The translations under genes were made by a program, and so were the position numbers. Positions 11,569 through 23,765 of a stretch of 64,000 nt of DNA are shown here, piece after piece. Each line of letters begins with the position of its first letter. The stretch's first letter is position 1. Origin of the DNA: Microplitis mediator (Eukaryota > Arthropoda > Insecta > Hymenoptera > Braconidae); assembly GCF_029852145.1 (NCBI RefSeq), contig NC_079971.1:7867697-7931696 (forward strand), in the 5' to 3' direction. The notes beneath the pieces are model-generated. The model worked only from the letters and a program-made list of their open reading frames with translations, had not been told where the DNA came from and searched no databases.

Positions 11569-12561
11569 AAATATTTTGAAAAAGAATAAAAAAAAATTAC
11601 TCGTATTGTGTTGGAAAAGGAAAGATACAAATTTTTTTTTAATTTTAAAATAAATATTAACTTATAGAGAGATACAGAGATCCTCTTTTTTCCAAGCCTA
11701 CGTTTGTGTGCGTAACATGTAAGTTGTTGCGAGCAAAATAAAAGACATTTAATTGAAGCCGATATTAACCAAAGATTAACGGATACTACTGAAATATTAC
11801 TCTGCAGTTTAGAGTAAAAATTACTTGCATAGATAAGAAAATTTTTTCGAGTTACAAGCAGTTTTTCATCATAAAATTAATGGATTTAAAAGAATGGTAT
11901 ATTGGGGAGTAAAAATTAATCGCATGAAGTAAAAATTAATAGATTAAAATGAGACATTCACAATAATTGATTAAATATAGGACTTAAACAAGGTATGAAA
12001 TCATATAATTATACCACTTTATCTGCTGTTAAAAAATTACTCAATAATAGAGTAAAACATAGTCTAGCAACGTTAACATTTAAACAAAAAATACCAATTT
12101 TTACCAGAATTACTCGAAATTACTGAGTAAATTTTATCAAAAAATTCTTTCCATGTTTACACAAACAATTAAAAAAGTTAACAACAAATTTTTATGTTCT
12201 ATATCACAACAATAAAATTAATTGAACTTTTCTTCCGCAAAAAGTTACTGTATTAACTTATAAGTTCGCTGATTATTGATCAACTAACTTAATACATTTT
12301 TAAACAGTTAACAACTAATTTCATTTTCAGAATAAGTTTTTTTTTTATGAACGTCGCATATAGTATTAAAATAAACTTTTTTATTAAATATTCTTCGAAA
12401 CAATAGTCCCTATCCACATGCACAGATAAAAAAAAATAATACTACATAACAATAAATATTTTATTGAAAAAAATGTACATTTATATGTCCAATAATAAAT
12501 TATTCGAGCAATATACACTAATGAATATTAAATAACATGCAGTTTTTTTTTATTCTTACAG

Positions 12562-13117
12562 ACCGAATAGCAGTAAAAATGAAAAAATTAGCAAGGCAAA
12601 TAATGAAACTTCTGAAGATATCGAAGATGAATCTGAACGTACGGAAGTATCTTTAGATCAAGACATATCTGAAAGTTTAAGTAGTGTATTTGATAATTAT
12701 GAAGATATTAGTGAACCAGAAAATTTAAATGAATCTACAGAAAATTTAAATGAAACGACAGAAGATCTAACTAAAACTTCCAAAAATCTTACTGAGTCAA
12801 TAGATGTTACTAAGCCTATAGAAAAAAATATAAATGATAAATCAATTACTGATTGCCCAGAATTATTAGATGAAGCTGTAGGATTAGCACCAAATGTGCC
12901 TTGTAAAACTAAAAAATTTGTTTTTAACTTGAAAAAGAAACGATTTGGTGGGTCTCACAATGAAAAATCTAGCGTTGATGATTTATCAGTAAAAAATGTA
13001 CCTGACGTAGAAAAAAACTCAGTATCATTGAAAGAATCATTGAATTCTAAGTTCAAAATAAAAGTTAAAATAACACATGATAAAACGACAAACGAGTCAC
13101 AATATTTTTTAATTCAA

Positions 13118-13153
<36 letters not shown>

Positions 13154-16100
13154 TACATTAATAATAATAATGATGATAATGATGAAAATAGTAATCACAA
13201 TATATCAGATTTGAATGAAACTGATAAAATCGACAACAATTTCACTAATGCCGAATCGTCAGAAAAAACTATGTCACCTGAGAAAAATTCATCAAGTCCA
13301 GAAGTAATTGGTAAGCGACGTATATCACGAGTTAATAATTCAACAGTTAAAAATAAAAATAAAGAAATTCAAGATAAACTTAAACGATTGAGAAAAAAAG
13401 TTAAAGTTGATAATAACAAGAAATTTACTGGAAAATTTAAATTAATTAAATCAAGTGCAACATATATTAAAAAGCCGCAAGTAAATATTAATAATAATAC
13501 TACTAATAATAATAACAATATTAATGATATAATAATAGATGCTGGAAAGAGATTGATAATAGAAACACCAACGAATTATGATCGAAAGGAATATTATACA
13601 AGTAATCTATCTGATGTTTCATATTGGGTAAAAAGAAAATTTGTGCGTACAAGTGGTAAACTTGAAGCTAGTTTTGGTGAACCAATTGATGAAAATGAGC
13701 GAGAAGAAAACGTTAAACTTATTGCTGAATCAGAGCAAGCAGCACGTGTGAGAAATTCACGTCGTTCTGTTGATTCAGGTATTTCAATACGTGATACATC
13801 GCCAGCCGATTTGCCGATACGTGACGACGAAATCATAGACATGAGGTCACGTAGAGAAAAGTCTGTGGAGAGGAGGTCAAGATCGAGACGCGGTAGTTCA
13901 GGTGATCGACATTCGTCGAGATCTAAAAGTGGACAATCGGAAAGAAGAACAAATGATTTATTGAAACGTATTGGAAAATATAATAAATATGGAGTTAATG
14001 AAAAACCTAAAACTACTAATACTGAGCAAATAAGAGAAAAATTTTTACAAGCTTGCAGTGACAGGGATAGTAGATTCAGTAGAGATCGTCCGAGAGATAG
14101 AAGTACTAGATCCGATCGAGAGCGTTCGAGAGAGAGAATTTTGAGATCTGATAGAAGTTTTTCCGAGGAACGAGGGTCGAGGTCTAAAAGAGACTATTCG
14201 AAGGAAAAAAGAACAAGATGTCAAAGAAGCCAATCGGAAGAAAGAAGACCGAGTTCTAGACAACACACTAAAGAAAGAAGATCGAAATCAAAAGATGATC
14301 TTTCAGTAAGTGATAATTCAGATGCTGATGAAAGTAAATTTTGTCGTATTTTCAAACAATTAGAAGTAATAGCTCGTGATGAGGCTAATTATTTCAAGAG
14401 CCTTCAAATTAATATGCGTAAACGTAAAAGTTTGCGCCAAAGACATGATAGTAACAACTCAGCAATTTGTTCTACTTCTAACGTTGATTGTAGTCCAATT
14501 AAAATATCTAGGATATCGTGTGAAAATAACTCAAATCATAAATCAAATGTCACTATAACAAATTCACCTGAAAATATTCGTGTAGTATCTAGTCCAGGCT
14601 TACCATCTTTATCACCGCTTCCATGCGATGGAAATAAAGATAAAAATGTTGATATTATAAGTAATAAAGCAGATGAATCTTGTAAACTAGGTAATGATAC
14701 ACTAAATTTACCTGTAATTAATATTATTACCAACGTTGTGAGTGAGATTACCAATCTTAATGACACCAATCAAGACTCTTTGCCTAATTGTGATGATTCT
14801 TCTACTCCAGCACAAGTGACTGACAATATAACATCTGAAAATCAATGTGATGTAGAAAATCAAAACAATCTGCTCGAAATACTCAAGATGATTGATGTTG
14901 ATTTAGAAGAATTCGAATCAACTTGTAAAGAATCTATTGAATCTTATAATTCATTGAATCAACAACAGCAAGACTTATCACTACCCAACAACATACAACT
15001 AGTGAAATCATCAGCTTCATCTAAACAGCCAGATGTATTAGAACAAGTACAGTCATCAGTACAGTCAGAATCATCATTGAAATTACAGTCATCTAACAAT
15101 AAAAGTAACAGTAAACCCAACGTGGAAACTGAGTCAAATGAAATTGGCTTGGCGCTTGATAATGTTTCAATTGATATAAAACAAGAAATACTATCACCTG
15201 AAGCTGTAGCCAGTACAGATGTCGAGAGCACATCAAAAGAAGATAATTCAGTGGCAGCTGAAGAAAACCCAACGGAACAAAATCAACTAATAGATAATTT
15301 AATCGACTCAGTTGCTGGTCAGCTGACAGAAACTACGTCAACATCTTCAGTGCCATGGATCCGAGCATTTAGACCTACAGAGCTTGGTGCTAGATCAGAT
15401 TGTTTTACTCCAGCGCCATCAGAAATACCAATAAATCAACAAAATATATCAGCACCTCAACCAAATATACTGACACCTCAACAGAATTTACCGATACCTC
15501 AAGAGAATTTAACGATAACAGAATCTCAAAGATGTCAGTATCCAGCTGGAAGTTATCTTCCTCCTCAAGTGCCATTTACACGAAAAACAGTCAATAAAAG
15601 AAAAAATAAAAGTAACCAACCCAATAAAATTAGTAATAATAATTTACGTATTTCTTCTGAATTATCATACCCTAATACGTTTTACAATTCAAATGAGATG
15701 AATCAATTACCTTCACCATCATCATCATCATTAACATTAGCAACAACATCATCAACAGCAACAACAATAACAACAACAGCAACATCATCATCATCATCAA
15801 CAGCAACACCAACAACAACATTATCATCAACAGCAACTGCGGCATCAACAAATTCAGTAGTGACAACGACAGCAACAATAACAACAGTATCAGCATCAAC
15901 ATCCATAAACAATACAAGATTACCAACAAACGTGATATCAAGTAATACAGCGTTAACATTAGATACGATTATCCTACATGCTAGGTTAGCTTTACATGAG
16001 TATAATATTTTACATTCGATGGGAAACCAACCATCAACATCACCAGTAAATATAAATGCACAACAAGTAAAGAGAGACATGATAAAACACGTTACGGAAG

Positions 16101-16412
16101 TTGTTCAACTTTTAAATCACTTGAGTTTTGAAATTCATTTATCTGATAAGTGTTCAATTATTGATGTAGTTGCTGACTATAGTGCAAAAGTAAATAAACA
16201 AATAAGACCTGATCACATAGCGCTCATATACGATTTATATAAAATCAACGTTCTACCAGGTGTTCCGAATGTAAATCAACCACCACCACCACCTTCGTAT
16301 GACCAATCAGTGCAATATTCTAATGCATCAAGATCAACTGTTACGCAAACAAATAATCAAATATTACCGAATTTACAGCAATTGTATCAACAACAACAGC
16401 AACAACAACAGC

Positions 16413-16450
<38 letters not shown>

Positions 16451-17177
16451 CGGTCGCAGTCAATACAGCACTTGTCAATGTATGAGATACAACAACTACA
16501 ATATCAATTGCAAAAACAAGAACAGCAATTACTACAACGACAGCTATTGTTGCAAAAACAACAAAATCCAAGACAGCAACAAGCCCAGCAATATCAAATA
16601 CCACAGCAGCAACAATTTCAACAATATAGAAATCAACAAACGCAACAATATCAAAATATGCAACTGCAACAACAAGGACAACAATGTCAAATACAACAGC
16701 AACCGACACATTTATATAACATTTTACAATCACAACAGCCACATCAACAAATACAACAATTCGTAAATCAGCCATTACAACAACAACAGATGCGGCAATA
16801 TGTGAATCAGCCATTGCAACAACAATTTCAACCACAACATCAAGTTCCCCAACAATATCAAAATCAGTCATTTCAACAACAATCTCCCCAACAATACCAA
16901 AATCAGTCATTTCAACAACAACAACAGCGACGAACTAAAAAATTTAGAAATTTGCAGTCACAACAGCATCAAACTCACCCACAACAACAAATGCAACAAC
17001 ATCAAATTCAGTCGCAACAACAACAAGTGCAACAATACCAAATTCAGTCGCAACAACAATTGCAACAAAATCAAACCCAATCGCAACAACAACAAGCGCA
17101 ACAACAACAAGCGCAACAATATCAAACTCAGTCGCAACAACTACAACAACACCGACGACGAAATCCAACTCTACAAG
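12562..17177 (+). CDS. Large low-complexity protein, exon 2 of 3 (residues 210-1748)
   Basis: The central exon starts after a TTCTTACAG acceptor at 12562 and ends at a CTACAAG/GTAAAT donor (phase 1). Residues about 210-390 are Glu/Ser/Lys-rich. An Asn tract lies at about 397-420. An Arg/Ser/Asp-rich region at about 635-790 (RSRREKSVERRSRSRR, then RPRDRS and RSDRERSRERI) resembles RS domains of splicing-linked proteins. A Ser/Thr stretch encoded by ACA/TCA repeats is at about 1261-1320. A likely folded helical segment at about 1341-1439 (LDTIILHARLALHEYN ... SAKVNKQIRPDHIALIY) is followed by PPPPPPSYDQ. Then a pure Gln tract at about 1482-1506 opens a Gln-rich region to about 1743. The composition suggests a nuclear RNA or transcription factor-like role, but this is inference from composition alone. 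All long antisense ORFs here are shadows of these repeats. Confidence 0.85.
16378..16452 (+). repeat. CAA/CAG microsatellite encoding poly-Gln
   Basis: A near-pure CAA/CAG run encodes about 24 consecutive Gln, and less pure CAA-rich sequence continues to about 17160. It is likely length-polymorphic within the species. Confidence 0.9.
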
Positions 17178-17245
17178 GTAAATATTTTATTCGACCACGA
17201 ATTTTTTAACACCGACTAATTCTTATATTTTTTTTTTTTTTTTAG

Positions 17246-20200
17246 GATTGCTTAGTAACTCTACAGTTTACTCTTCAACAGCTGAAAATTCATCGGATTA
17301 TTCAACGTCAGTGACTGGAAATGTATCAGAATATCCAATAGCAAATATTGGAAATACATCAGTATATCCAATAACAGGTACATGTGAATATTCAGCAACT
17401 AATACTTCAATGAATTACCCAATCGACGTAAATCTACTGGGTAATCAAACAAGAACAGTATCTGGTAATACAGCTGTCGGTGTTACGACAAATAACCATC
17501 CGGCATATCAATCTTCAATGTCTATAAATGCTCAACGATATCCGTCACCAATGTCTTCAACTTCTCACTATCAACCATCGATGCCAATCAATGTATCTGG
17601 ATGTTCTCCTGTTAATCTAATTAGATCTGCATCTAAATCCCCTGTTTCAGTAAGATCACCAGCGTCTGGGCAAGTATTATCTCAAATTCAATCTTCATCT
17701 CCAGTTCAAAATGCAGCTTTACTTCGGACACAATCTCCTAATCAAATTCGGCCTCTAATTCAAACTCCAGCTTCAATTCAAGCTCAATTACAAATGCAAA
17801 CTCCATCACAAAATCAAATTTCATTTCGAGCACATGCTCCCTCACAAATGCAAACTCAAATTCAAAATCAAGCTCTAGTTCAAGTACAAGCTCCAGTACA
17901 AAATCAAGCTTTACTTCAAATACAAGCTCAGCAACAAATGCAACTACAAGCTCCAGTACAAAATCAAGCTTTAGTTCAAATACAAGCTCAGCAACAAATG
18001 CAATTACAAGCTCCAGTACAAAATCAAGCTTTAGTTCAAGTGCAAGCTCCGCAGCGAATACAACTACGAGCTCCAGTACAAAATCAAACTTTATTTCGAG
18101 CTCAAGGTCCTCTACAAATGCAAGCTCCAACTCAAACTTTAGCTTCGCTTCGAGCACAAGCTCCAACACACTCTCCAAATTCTGCCCAAGTACAAAATTT
18201 ACCTCAAGCTCAAACTTCAACGTCTTTATCAAATCAAACAATTAATCATCAGCAAGTCAATAATTCATATTGTAATCAAACTCAAACTGATATAAATAAT
18301 CAGTTTTACCCAAAAAATAACTATCCATATTTATCTAGTGATCAGCATAGTATATATATTCAACAGACACAAGATTACAATATTTTAAATACACAAAACA
18401 TGAGTTTATACAGACAACAAATGACAGGTGCACATGTTTTACCGCAAAACGCACAAACTGTCTATTCAAATGTTAATCAATATCAAGTGAGTCAACCGTC
18501 TGCTACTATTGTCAGTCAGAGTATAACAGCGACAATGGAAACTGGTGTAACTCAAGCTAACGCAGCAATAGCACCAGCAGTAACATCATCAAGAGTCAAC
18601 AATACTCATGATGAAAGTATCAATCTGTTAACACAAAATAATATCAATAATAGTCCAACTGGTGGTGCTGATAATTTATCTAAAAATAACGGTAGTAAAG
18701 TTAAAGTCGTTAGTGTGCAAAATGTTACGATTGAAAATAAAATTTCAATACCAATTAGTAAAAATAAAAAAGTTGACAGACAAGCTACAGTTATAAGAAC
18801 TCAAGCAACAACATTTGGCAGTAGCCAAGTTTCAGTGGTTGAATCACAATCTGTTATTGATAGTCAAACAATGAAGATTGATAATCAAACAACTGTTAGT
18901 ACACACGCTTCTGCTGTCAGTAATAAATTTCCAATTACTGATAATCATGTTCCAGTTATTGATAATAATGTTCCATCTTCAGTTATTGGTAATCAAGTTC
19001 AAGTTCCAATGACTGATAGTCAACCTGACATTAGATCGCAATCTCTTGGTGAAACTCAAGCATCAATGATTAAAAGTAAATCTACTGTTATTGATAATCA
19101 ATCTTCAGTTCAAAATAATAGTAATGAAATTATATCAAATAAAGAAACAGAAATTGCTCATGTTAAATCAGGTGGTAATAAAGAACAATTTATTCCGAAT
19201 ATTCTTTTTATCATTCCTCCAGGATATATAGTGCAAACACCACCTGTTGTAAATCAAAGTGCAGGAGTTATAAATTTAATCGCTCAAAACATTAATTCAA
19301 TAGCTCAAGTTGAAAATTCAATTGTTGAAAATAAAAATCCACCAACTCAAGCTCAAAATTCAACAAGTGAAACTCAAACTTCAACACAGAATTCGAATAT
19401 TGATCATTTATCTAAATTATGTGAAGATATTATAATGAGTGTTGATGATAATCAATCACAATCATTACCAACAACTATTACAAAACCACCAACTTCACAA
19501 AACAAGTGTGCAGACATTAAAATACTTTCAAGCAATGAATCATCTAGAGTACCAGCAACTAGTAAAGAGATGGCTAATGATAGATTGCCATTGAAGAAAC
19601 GTTTAAGTCACGATTATAGTTCACATCAGTGTTCACCACCTAAAAAACCAATGCGTCGATTAGAAACTGATAACATTACTCCAGCTAATGATATTGAAGT
19701 TGCAACTCCAGTATCAACTGAAAAAAATTGTGACATCGCTGCTACTTTAAATGAGTTATCAGAATCATCAGAAACGTCAAGTGAAAATCAAGATACCGGT
19801 AGTAGTATTTCAAAAGAAGAAGATAAAACTGACAATAAAAATAATTCAATAGAAAAAATAACCGAAACTAGACGTCCTCAAGTATTAACAATTATTCCAG
19901 AAAATGAGCTTGTCCTTTTGACTGAATCGGATGAAGAAATTGTTGGTGAAAAAAAAATAATTGATAACGTTGAAGACAATGAAGGAAAAAATGCGGAGAA
20001 TCAAATAAAGGAGACGATTAATGATTCTGATCAAGTTCATGAACAAGTTGCTGATCATCAAACAAATGAAAAAATGATAGAAATCGATGAAGATGATGAT
20101 GATGATGATGATGAAGATAATAATGGTTCAAGTGACAAAAGCAATTTAAATAAATCTGATAAATCGGAAAATGAAATAAGTGTTGAAGAGCAATTGAATT

Positions 20201-20877
20201 TAGAAAATGAAGTATCTAGTTCAACAGAAATAGATACTGCGGAGGGAAATAAAAATTTAAATACTAATAAAAAGCCTGATGATTTAATACCCTTGGAAAA
20301 TGATGTCTCGACAAGTATTGATGATAAAGTTGTTGATGAGTTTAATCATCAGAGAAAGGAGATTGAATTAGTAACACTTGATAGCGAAGATGAGGAGACT
20401 GATAAAGAAGCTGATATTGAAACAGAAAAAGAAGATAATGATGAAGATGATGATGATAATAATAAATCTGATGGATTTTCTTCTGGTGTTCCTTCAACGC
20501 AAGACAAAATTGAAGAAGAACAATTTAAATACACACAGTCGTCAATTGATGAAGAATTAGATTGTTTTGCTATTGCTGCTAATTCAGCAATAGTTGATGA
20601 TGATGTTGTTGTTGATGATAAAAAATTATTATCGGTTATTAATATTCCTAGTGATGATCCTGTGGACGATGAACGCTCAAAAACACCACTAATAATGGGT
20701 GTTTGCAGCATTACTCAAAATGATTTTGAAACCATTGATAAATCAGTGCCACAAATGATAATGGAGGATATTGTCGATGTTACTGATCAAGAAATAAAAG
20801 CTTGTTTATCAGATAACGAAGAGGATATTATTAAAATGGAAAAAGATATTCAACATATCGCTATTGATCTCGATTGA
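17246..20877 (+). CDS. Large low-complexity protein, exon 3 of 3 (residues 1749-2958)
   Basis: The terminal exon follows a 68-bp intron (17178-17245) with a long T-run and TTTAG acceptor; the G/GA join makes a Gly codon and keeps frame. It ends at TGA 20875-20877. Residues about 1900-2080 are Gln/Ala/Pro repeats, including four copies of a 20-residue unit (QAPVQNQALVQIQAQQQMQL type). Residues about 2080-2420 are Ser/Asn/Gln-rich with recurring D-N-Q / D-S-Q units. A short hydrophobic patch (FIPNILFIIPPGYIVQTPPV) lies at about 2400. A basic SP motif (SPPKKPMRRLE) is at about 2550. The C-terminal third is acidic, with runs of Asp and Glu at about 2690-2850, ending HIAIDLD. No known domain is recognised. 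Confidence 0.85.
17881..18120 (+). repeat. In-frame 60-bp tandem repeat, four copies
   Basis: Four successive 60-bp units (17881, 17941, 18001, 18061) share CTCCAGTACAAAATCAA and encode the 20-residue Gln/Ala/Pro repeat. The second and third copies are the most alike and the fourth is most diverged. This is coding minisatellite expansion in multiples of three. Confidence 0.9.
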
Positions 20878-20888
20878 TAAAATATGAA

Positions 20889-21118
20889 TAGGGTAGAGGT
20901 ACCATTTGTGGTCACGGCCCCATTTTTGGACATTTAATACTTTATTTCCATTAATGAAAGTGTAAAATAAAATTTCCATTTCAATAGTGGAGTAAGAGAA
21001 TCTTTAAACATATTTATAAAGTTAATTATGTTATTACATCTTTTGCAAATTATTTTATTTAAATTTTTCAAGTGTCCAAAACTGACCGTAAAGTGACCAA
21101 AAACGATACCTCTACTCT
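20889..21118. repeat. Palindromic MITE just past the stop codon
   Basis: GGGTAGAGGTACC...GTGGTCAC on the left matches GTGACC...GATACCTCTACTCTG on the right, inverted, with GACCGTAA/ACGGCCCC and GTCCAAAA/TTTTGGAC pairing further in. It begins about 12 bp after the TGA of the large gene, so it probably lies in the 3' UTR and could fold as a transcribed hairpin. An AATAAA at 20966 lies inside it; further A-rich candidates are near 21425. Confidence 0.75.
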
Positions 21119-21606
21119 GTATTTATTTATTTACTTATTTTAATGTTTAAAAGAAAAAAAAATTATCAACTATTTAAAGCAAAGACTGTGACATAGTTAA
21201 GTATTATAAATTATTTTGTTTAATTATTATTATTATTATTAAGTAGTTAAATTAAAACTCACATTTATTTAAATAATTAACTTGAGGATTTTATTTTCTC
21301 GTAATTATCCAAAGTTTAAATAATAAGTAAAATTAGTTAATTTGTTTTTATTATTTTTAATAATTATTTTTATTATTTTTTTACGCAAATTTATAAGTTT
21401 GTTACTTTAGTTAGAAAGTGTACTAAATAAAAAAAACTATATGTATTTTTTTATATGATAAAATAATTAAACGTTGGGCCGAATTAAACATTTAATTTAT
21501 TGATAATCACCTTACATTTAATGATTATTACTTGATTAATTCTTTATTAGATTATTAAATAACTCTTTCTATTAATTTACTGAATAGTTGAATTAATGTT
21601 GATTAA
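21119..21606. other. AT-rich tail-to-tail intergenic gap
   Basis: Lies between the 3' ends of the large gene (+) and COX6A (-). Only A/T-rich simple sequence and possible poly(A) signals on both strands are seen. Confidence 0.6.
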
Positions 21607-21714
21607 TTATTTTTTATGATGATTTGGCGGTGGTGCTTCATAACCAATTCCAGGGACTGCATTACGTTCTGGGTTGTGGAAGAAGGAGTGCTTTCCATCG
21701 CCCCAAGGAAAAGG
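21607..21714 (-). CDS. COX6A: Cytochrome c oxidase subunit 6A, exon 3 (C-terminus)
   Basis: The last exon encodes PFPWGDGKHSFFHNPERN... and ends GYEAPPPNHHKK and TAA. FPWGDGxHxxFHNxxxNxxPxGYE is the signature C-terminal stretch of COX6A, which faces the intermembrane side of complex IV. It is preceded by an AACTAG acceptor on the minus strand and joined in phase 0 to exon 2. With exons 25396-25550 and 26052-26151 it gives a complete protein of 120 residues, close to the usual animal length for the precursor. The gene is tail-to-tail with the large low-complexity gene, whose stop lies about 730 bp away. Confidence 0.93.
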   Translation of the reverse strand, partial: PFPWGDGKHSFFHNPERNAVPGIGYEAPPPNHHKK

Positions 21715-21956
21715 CTAGTTAATTAATATTAAAATTTATTATTTAGTACTTGTTATTTTAATTAATAATTTAGAAATGTCTGTTCAAAAGAAGATACGTC
21801 CACCATCAAAAAATTTCAGGTAAATAAAAAAAAAAAAGTTGTTACTACACTGAGCAGAAAAAGGACTACAAAAAGTATGTACTTTCTTGATTCAATAATT
21901 ATTTTACTTTAAAAATTTATTTATTGCGAAAAGAAAATTGATATTTATTTATTACT

Positions 21957-22253
21957 ACACGGAAAAAATGAACTTCATAATTTGAGAAACGATAGGTAAT
22001 ATATAATATAATATAATAAATAATATAATAAAAAAGTGATCCGTAAATACTATCATTTTAAATAGTAATTCTTTCATTTATAATTAAAACGTGAATAATT
22101 ATGGCATCAGTATTAAAATTTATTATATATGTAAGAAAAAATAATTTCTGAACTTTAAAAATCGTAACTAAATTAAAAAAATTTGACACATTATAAAATT
22201 TGTTGTTTGGAATTTTTAAATTTCATACATTGATGTCTAGGGTCCGGGTTATA
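21957..22253 (+). repeat. Dispersed repeat, copy 1 (ACACGGAAAAAATGAAC end)
   Basis: Runs from ACACGGAAAAAATGAAC to GGTCCGGGTTAT. An inverted-orientation copy is at 31525-31800; shared stretches include the end sequence, ACTATCATT..AAATAGTAATT and the CGTGAATAATTA region. About 280-300 bp long, non-coding. Confidence 0.7.
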
Positions 22254-22300
22254 AGTTCTTATACAGTAATTTATTAAGTTTATTTTTTCCTGTGTAATTA

Positions 22301-23431
22301 CAGTCGACTACTCGTCATAAGCCTCTTCCCCTCACTCGGCAGTTACTGAGTACAAACATCGTCCCCCATTTAACTTCTCAAAATTATAAACAAAGAATAA
22401 GAAAAAGTAGACAAATTAATGATGAAAATTTACTATCTATGTTTCGCGAAGAATAATTGAATCGTTATTAAGTAGAATATAACTCATTATAATCATGAAT
22501 TATATTTGAAGCTACTGCTACAATTGAAAAGTTCGATTGTGAATTTTTCATCAATTAAATAATTATTATTATTGTTACTGTAATTAACTTTTTTTCATCA
22601 TAATTATTGTTACGTTCTGGCTTCAATTGAATTTAAATAAAAAATTAAGAAAATTTTTTTTTAAGTTTCATAAATTTTTTTTAAGTATCACAAATAAATC
22701 GATAAATCATTACATTGTTGGCGGAATTATTTCTTTTCAATGCCAACAATGTAACGGAAATCTCTCGCGATAAGAGAATCGCCGTGGCTCGCGAATAGTC
22801 TAAACTCATGACGAAGCATGAGACCCAGGCTTCGACGACGTTCTCTAAGGTAACCCGAGATGCGACGTTGGACGATTTATAATTTTGTAATTTTTTTGTA
22901 CTGGATCTGCGGAGGCAGAACAGTCAGTCAGCCGACGAATATCTAAGGCCCCGGACCTTTGTCTGGTGACCGACTGACATGAAATTTAATGTTTTATTTA
23001 AAAATATACTTAAATTCATTTTAAATTTTTTATTGTTTGAATTTAAAACTCTTCAAATAGAATTAAAACTATGAGAATCGGATGGTGACATCAGAGGAGA
23101 TCTATATCAACTTTCCAATGATGTCTACCTGAGAAATATTTAATTCTTATTTAATTAAATAATAAATAATATAAATTAACATTTAGTCAGAATGTTACAA
23201 TTATTATTAGTGTAAAAAGATAAGTATTTATTTGAACACTCAAAAAATCGAGATAGTGGCGTATGTAACAAAACGTAAATATAACGTTTAAAATTATATA
23301 AATAAAGAAAGCCTATGACGGGTAGTCTAGAATAAAACTAAACGCACGATAGTGAGGATACTGAGATCCCAAGAAAAATTTTCCCCTACGTTCCCTACAC
23401 CAGACTTATGAAGGGTAATCGACTGTATTTA
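22301..23431. repeat. DNA element with about 26-bp inverted ends, split by a solo LTR
   Basis: ACAGTCGACTACTCGTCATAAG at the left is matched inverted by CTTATGAAGGGTAATCGACTGT at the right. A further related string, GCCTATGACGGGTAGTC, lies near 23311. After subtracting the solo LTR insert the element would be about 0.5 kb. Confidence 0.6.
22608..23199. mobile_element. Candidate solo LTR with 5-bp target duplication
   Basis: Starts TGTTACGTTCTGG, ends AGAATGTTACA, i.e. 5'-TG...CA-3', and is flanked on both sides by ATTAT (22603-22607 and 23200-23204). The interior (about 22770-22960) is much richer in G+C than its surroundings and non-coding, as expected for LTR promoter/R-U5 DNA. Length 592 bp. 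No internal retrovirus-like genes are adjacent, so it would be the product of LTR-LTR recombination. The superfamily is uncertain; such ends occur in Gypsy and BEL/Pao groups. Confidence 0.65.
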
Positions 23432-23584
23432 ATTTTGTTTTTTGTTGGCCTTGTTATTGGCGAAAACTATTTGAATAAATAAACTGTGACGTTCCTGTTA
23501 GGTTTCTAATTAAAAAAAAAAAAATATACAATTAATATTTTAGTAATGTATAATAAGTTTTGGTCACTGATGAAGAAAAATTCT

Positions 23585-23765
23585 TAAGTTAATTTTAATT
23601 TTATATTATTTCAATTGAAAACCCTTCAGATAAAATTAAAAATCTATGAGAATTGAACAGTAGACATCACAAGAGATTTATCGACTGTCCAACGATAACA
23701 ATCTGGACAATAATTAATTAATTAATAAATTAAATACATTTTCATCTAGCCAGAATGTTACCAAA
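23585..23765 (+). repeat. Diverged copy of the LTR 3' part
   Basis: Resembles 23015-23199 in the same orientation: an ATTAAAAATCTATGAGAAT.. block, then GACATCACAAGAGAT, and ends GCCAGAATGTTACC. It is a truncated, older relative of the solo LTR. Confidence 0.6.

Larger units (their letters stand above)
9291..12155. repeat. Older element interrupted by the 9650-11568 foldback
   Basis: CACGGAAAGAATTTT at 9291 matches, inverted, AAAATTCTTTCCATG ending at 12155. Both flanks outside the inner foldback carry a TTACTC / GAGTAA vocabulary. Removing the inner element leaves about 950 bp with short terminal inverted repeats, so this is a host MITE hit by a later insertion. Confidence 0.6.
3853..12561 (+). 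other. First intron of the large gene (8.7 kb), repeat-filled
   Basis: Bounded by a GTAG donor and a TTCTTACAG acceptor, and it keeps frame across the junction. It contains THAP and SWIM relics, at least two small MITEs and a nested pair of larger elements, listed separately. The stretch 7763-9290 has no feature I can name; 8340-8780 is less simple in sequence than its surroundings. The stretch 12156-12561 holds only AT-rich DNA and the acceptor. Confidence 0.8.

Noticed and set aside
15672..16080. Antisense ORFs opposite the large gene
   Set aside because: Val/Asp and Leu/Met-only composition is the complement of ACA/TCA and CAA repeats in the real exon.
16299..16910. Asn-rich and Val-rich ORFs in other frames of the Gln region
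   Set aside because: Frame shadows of CAA repeats; the Gln frame continues through both splice junctions.
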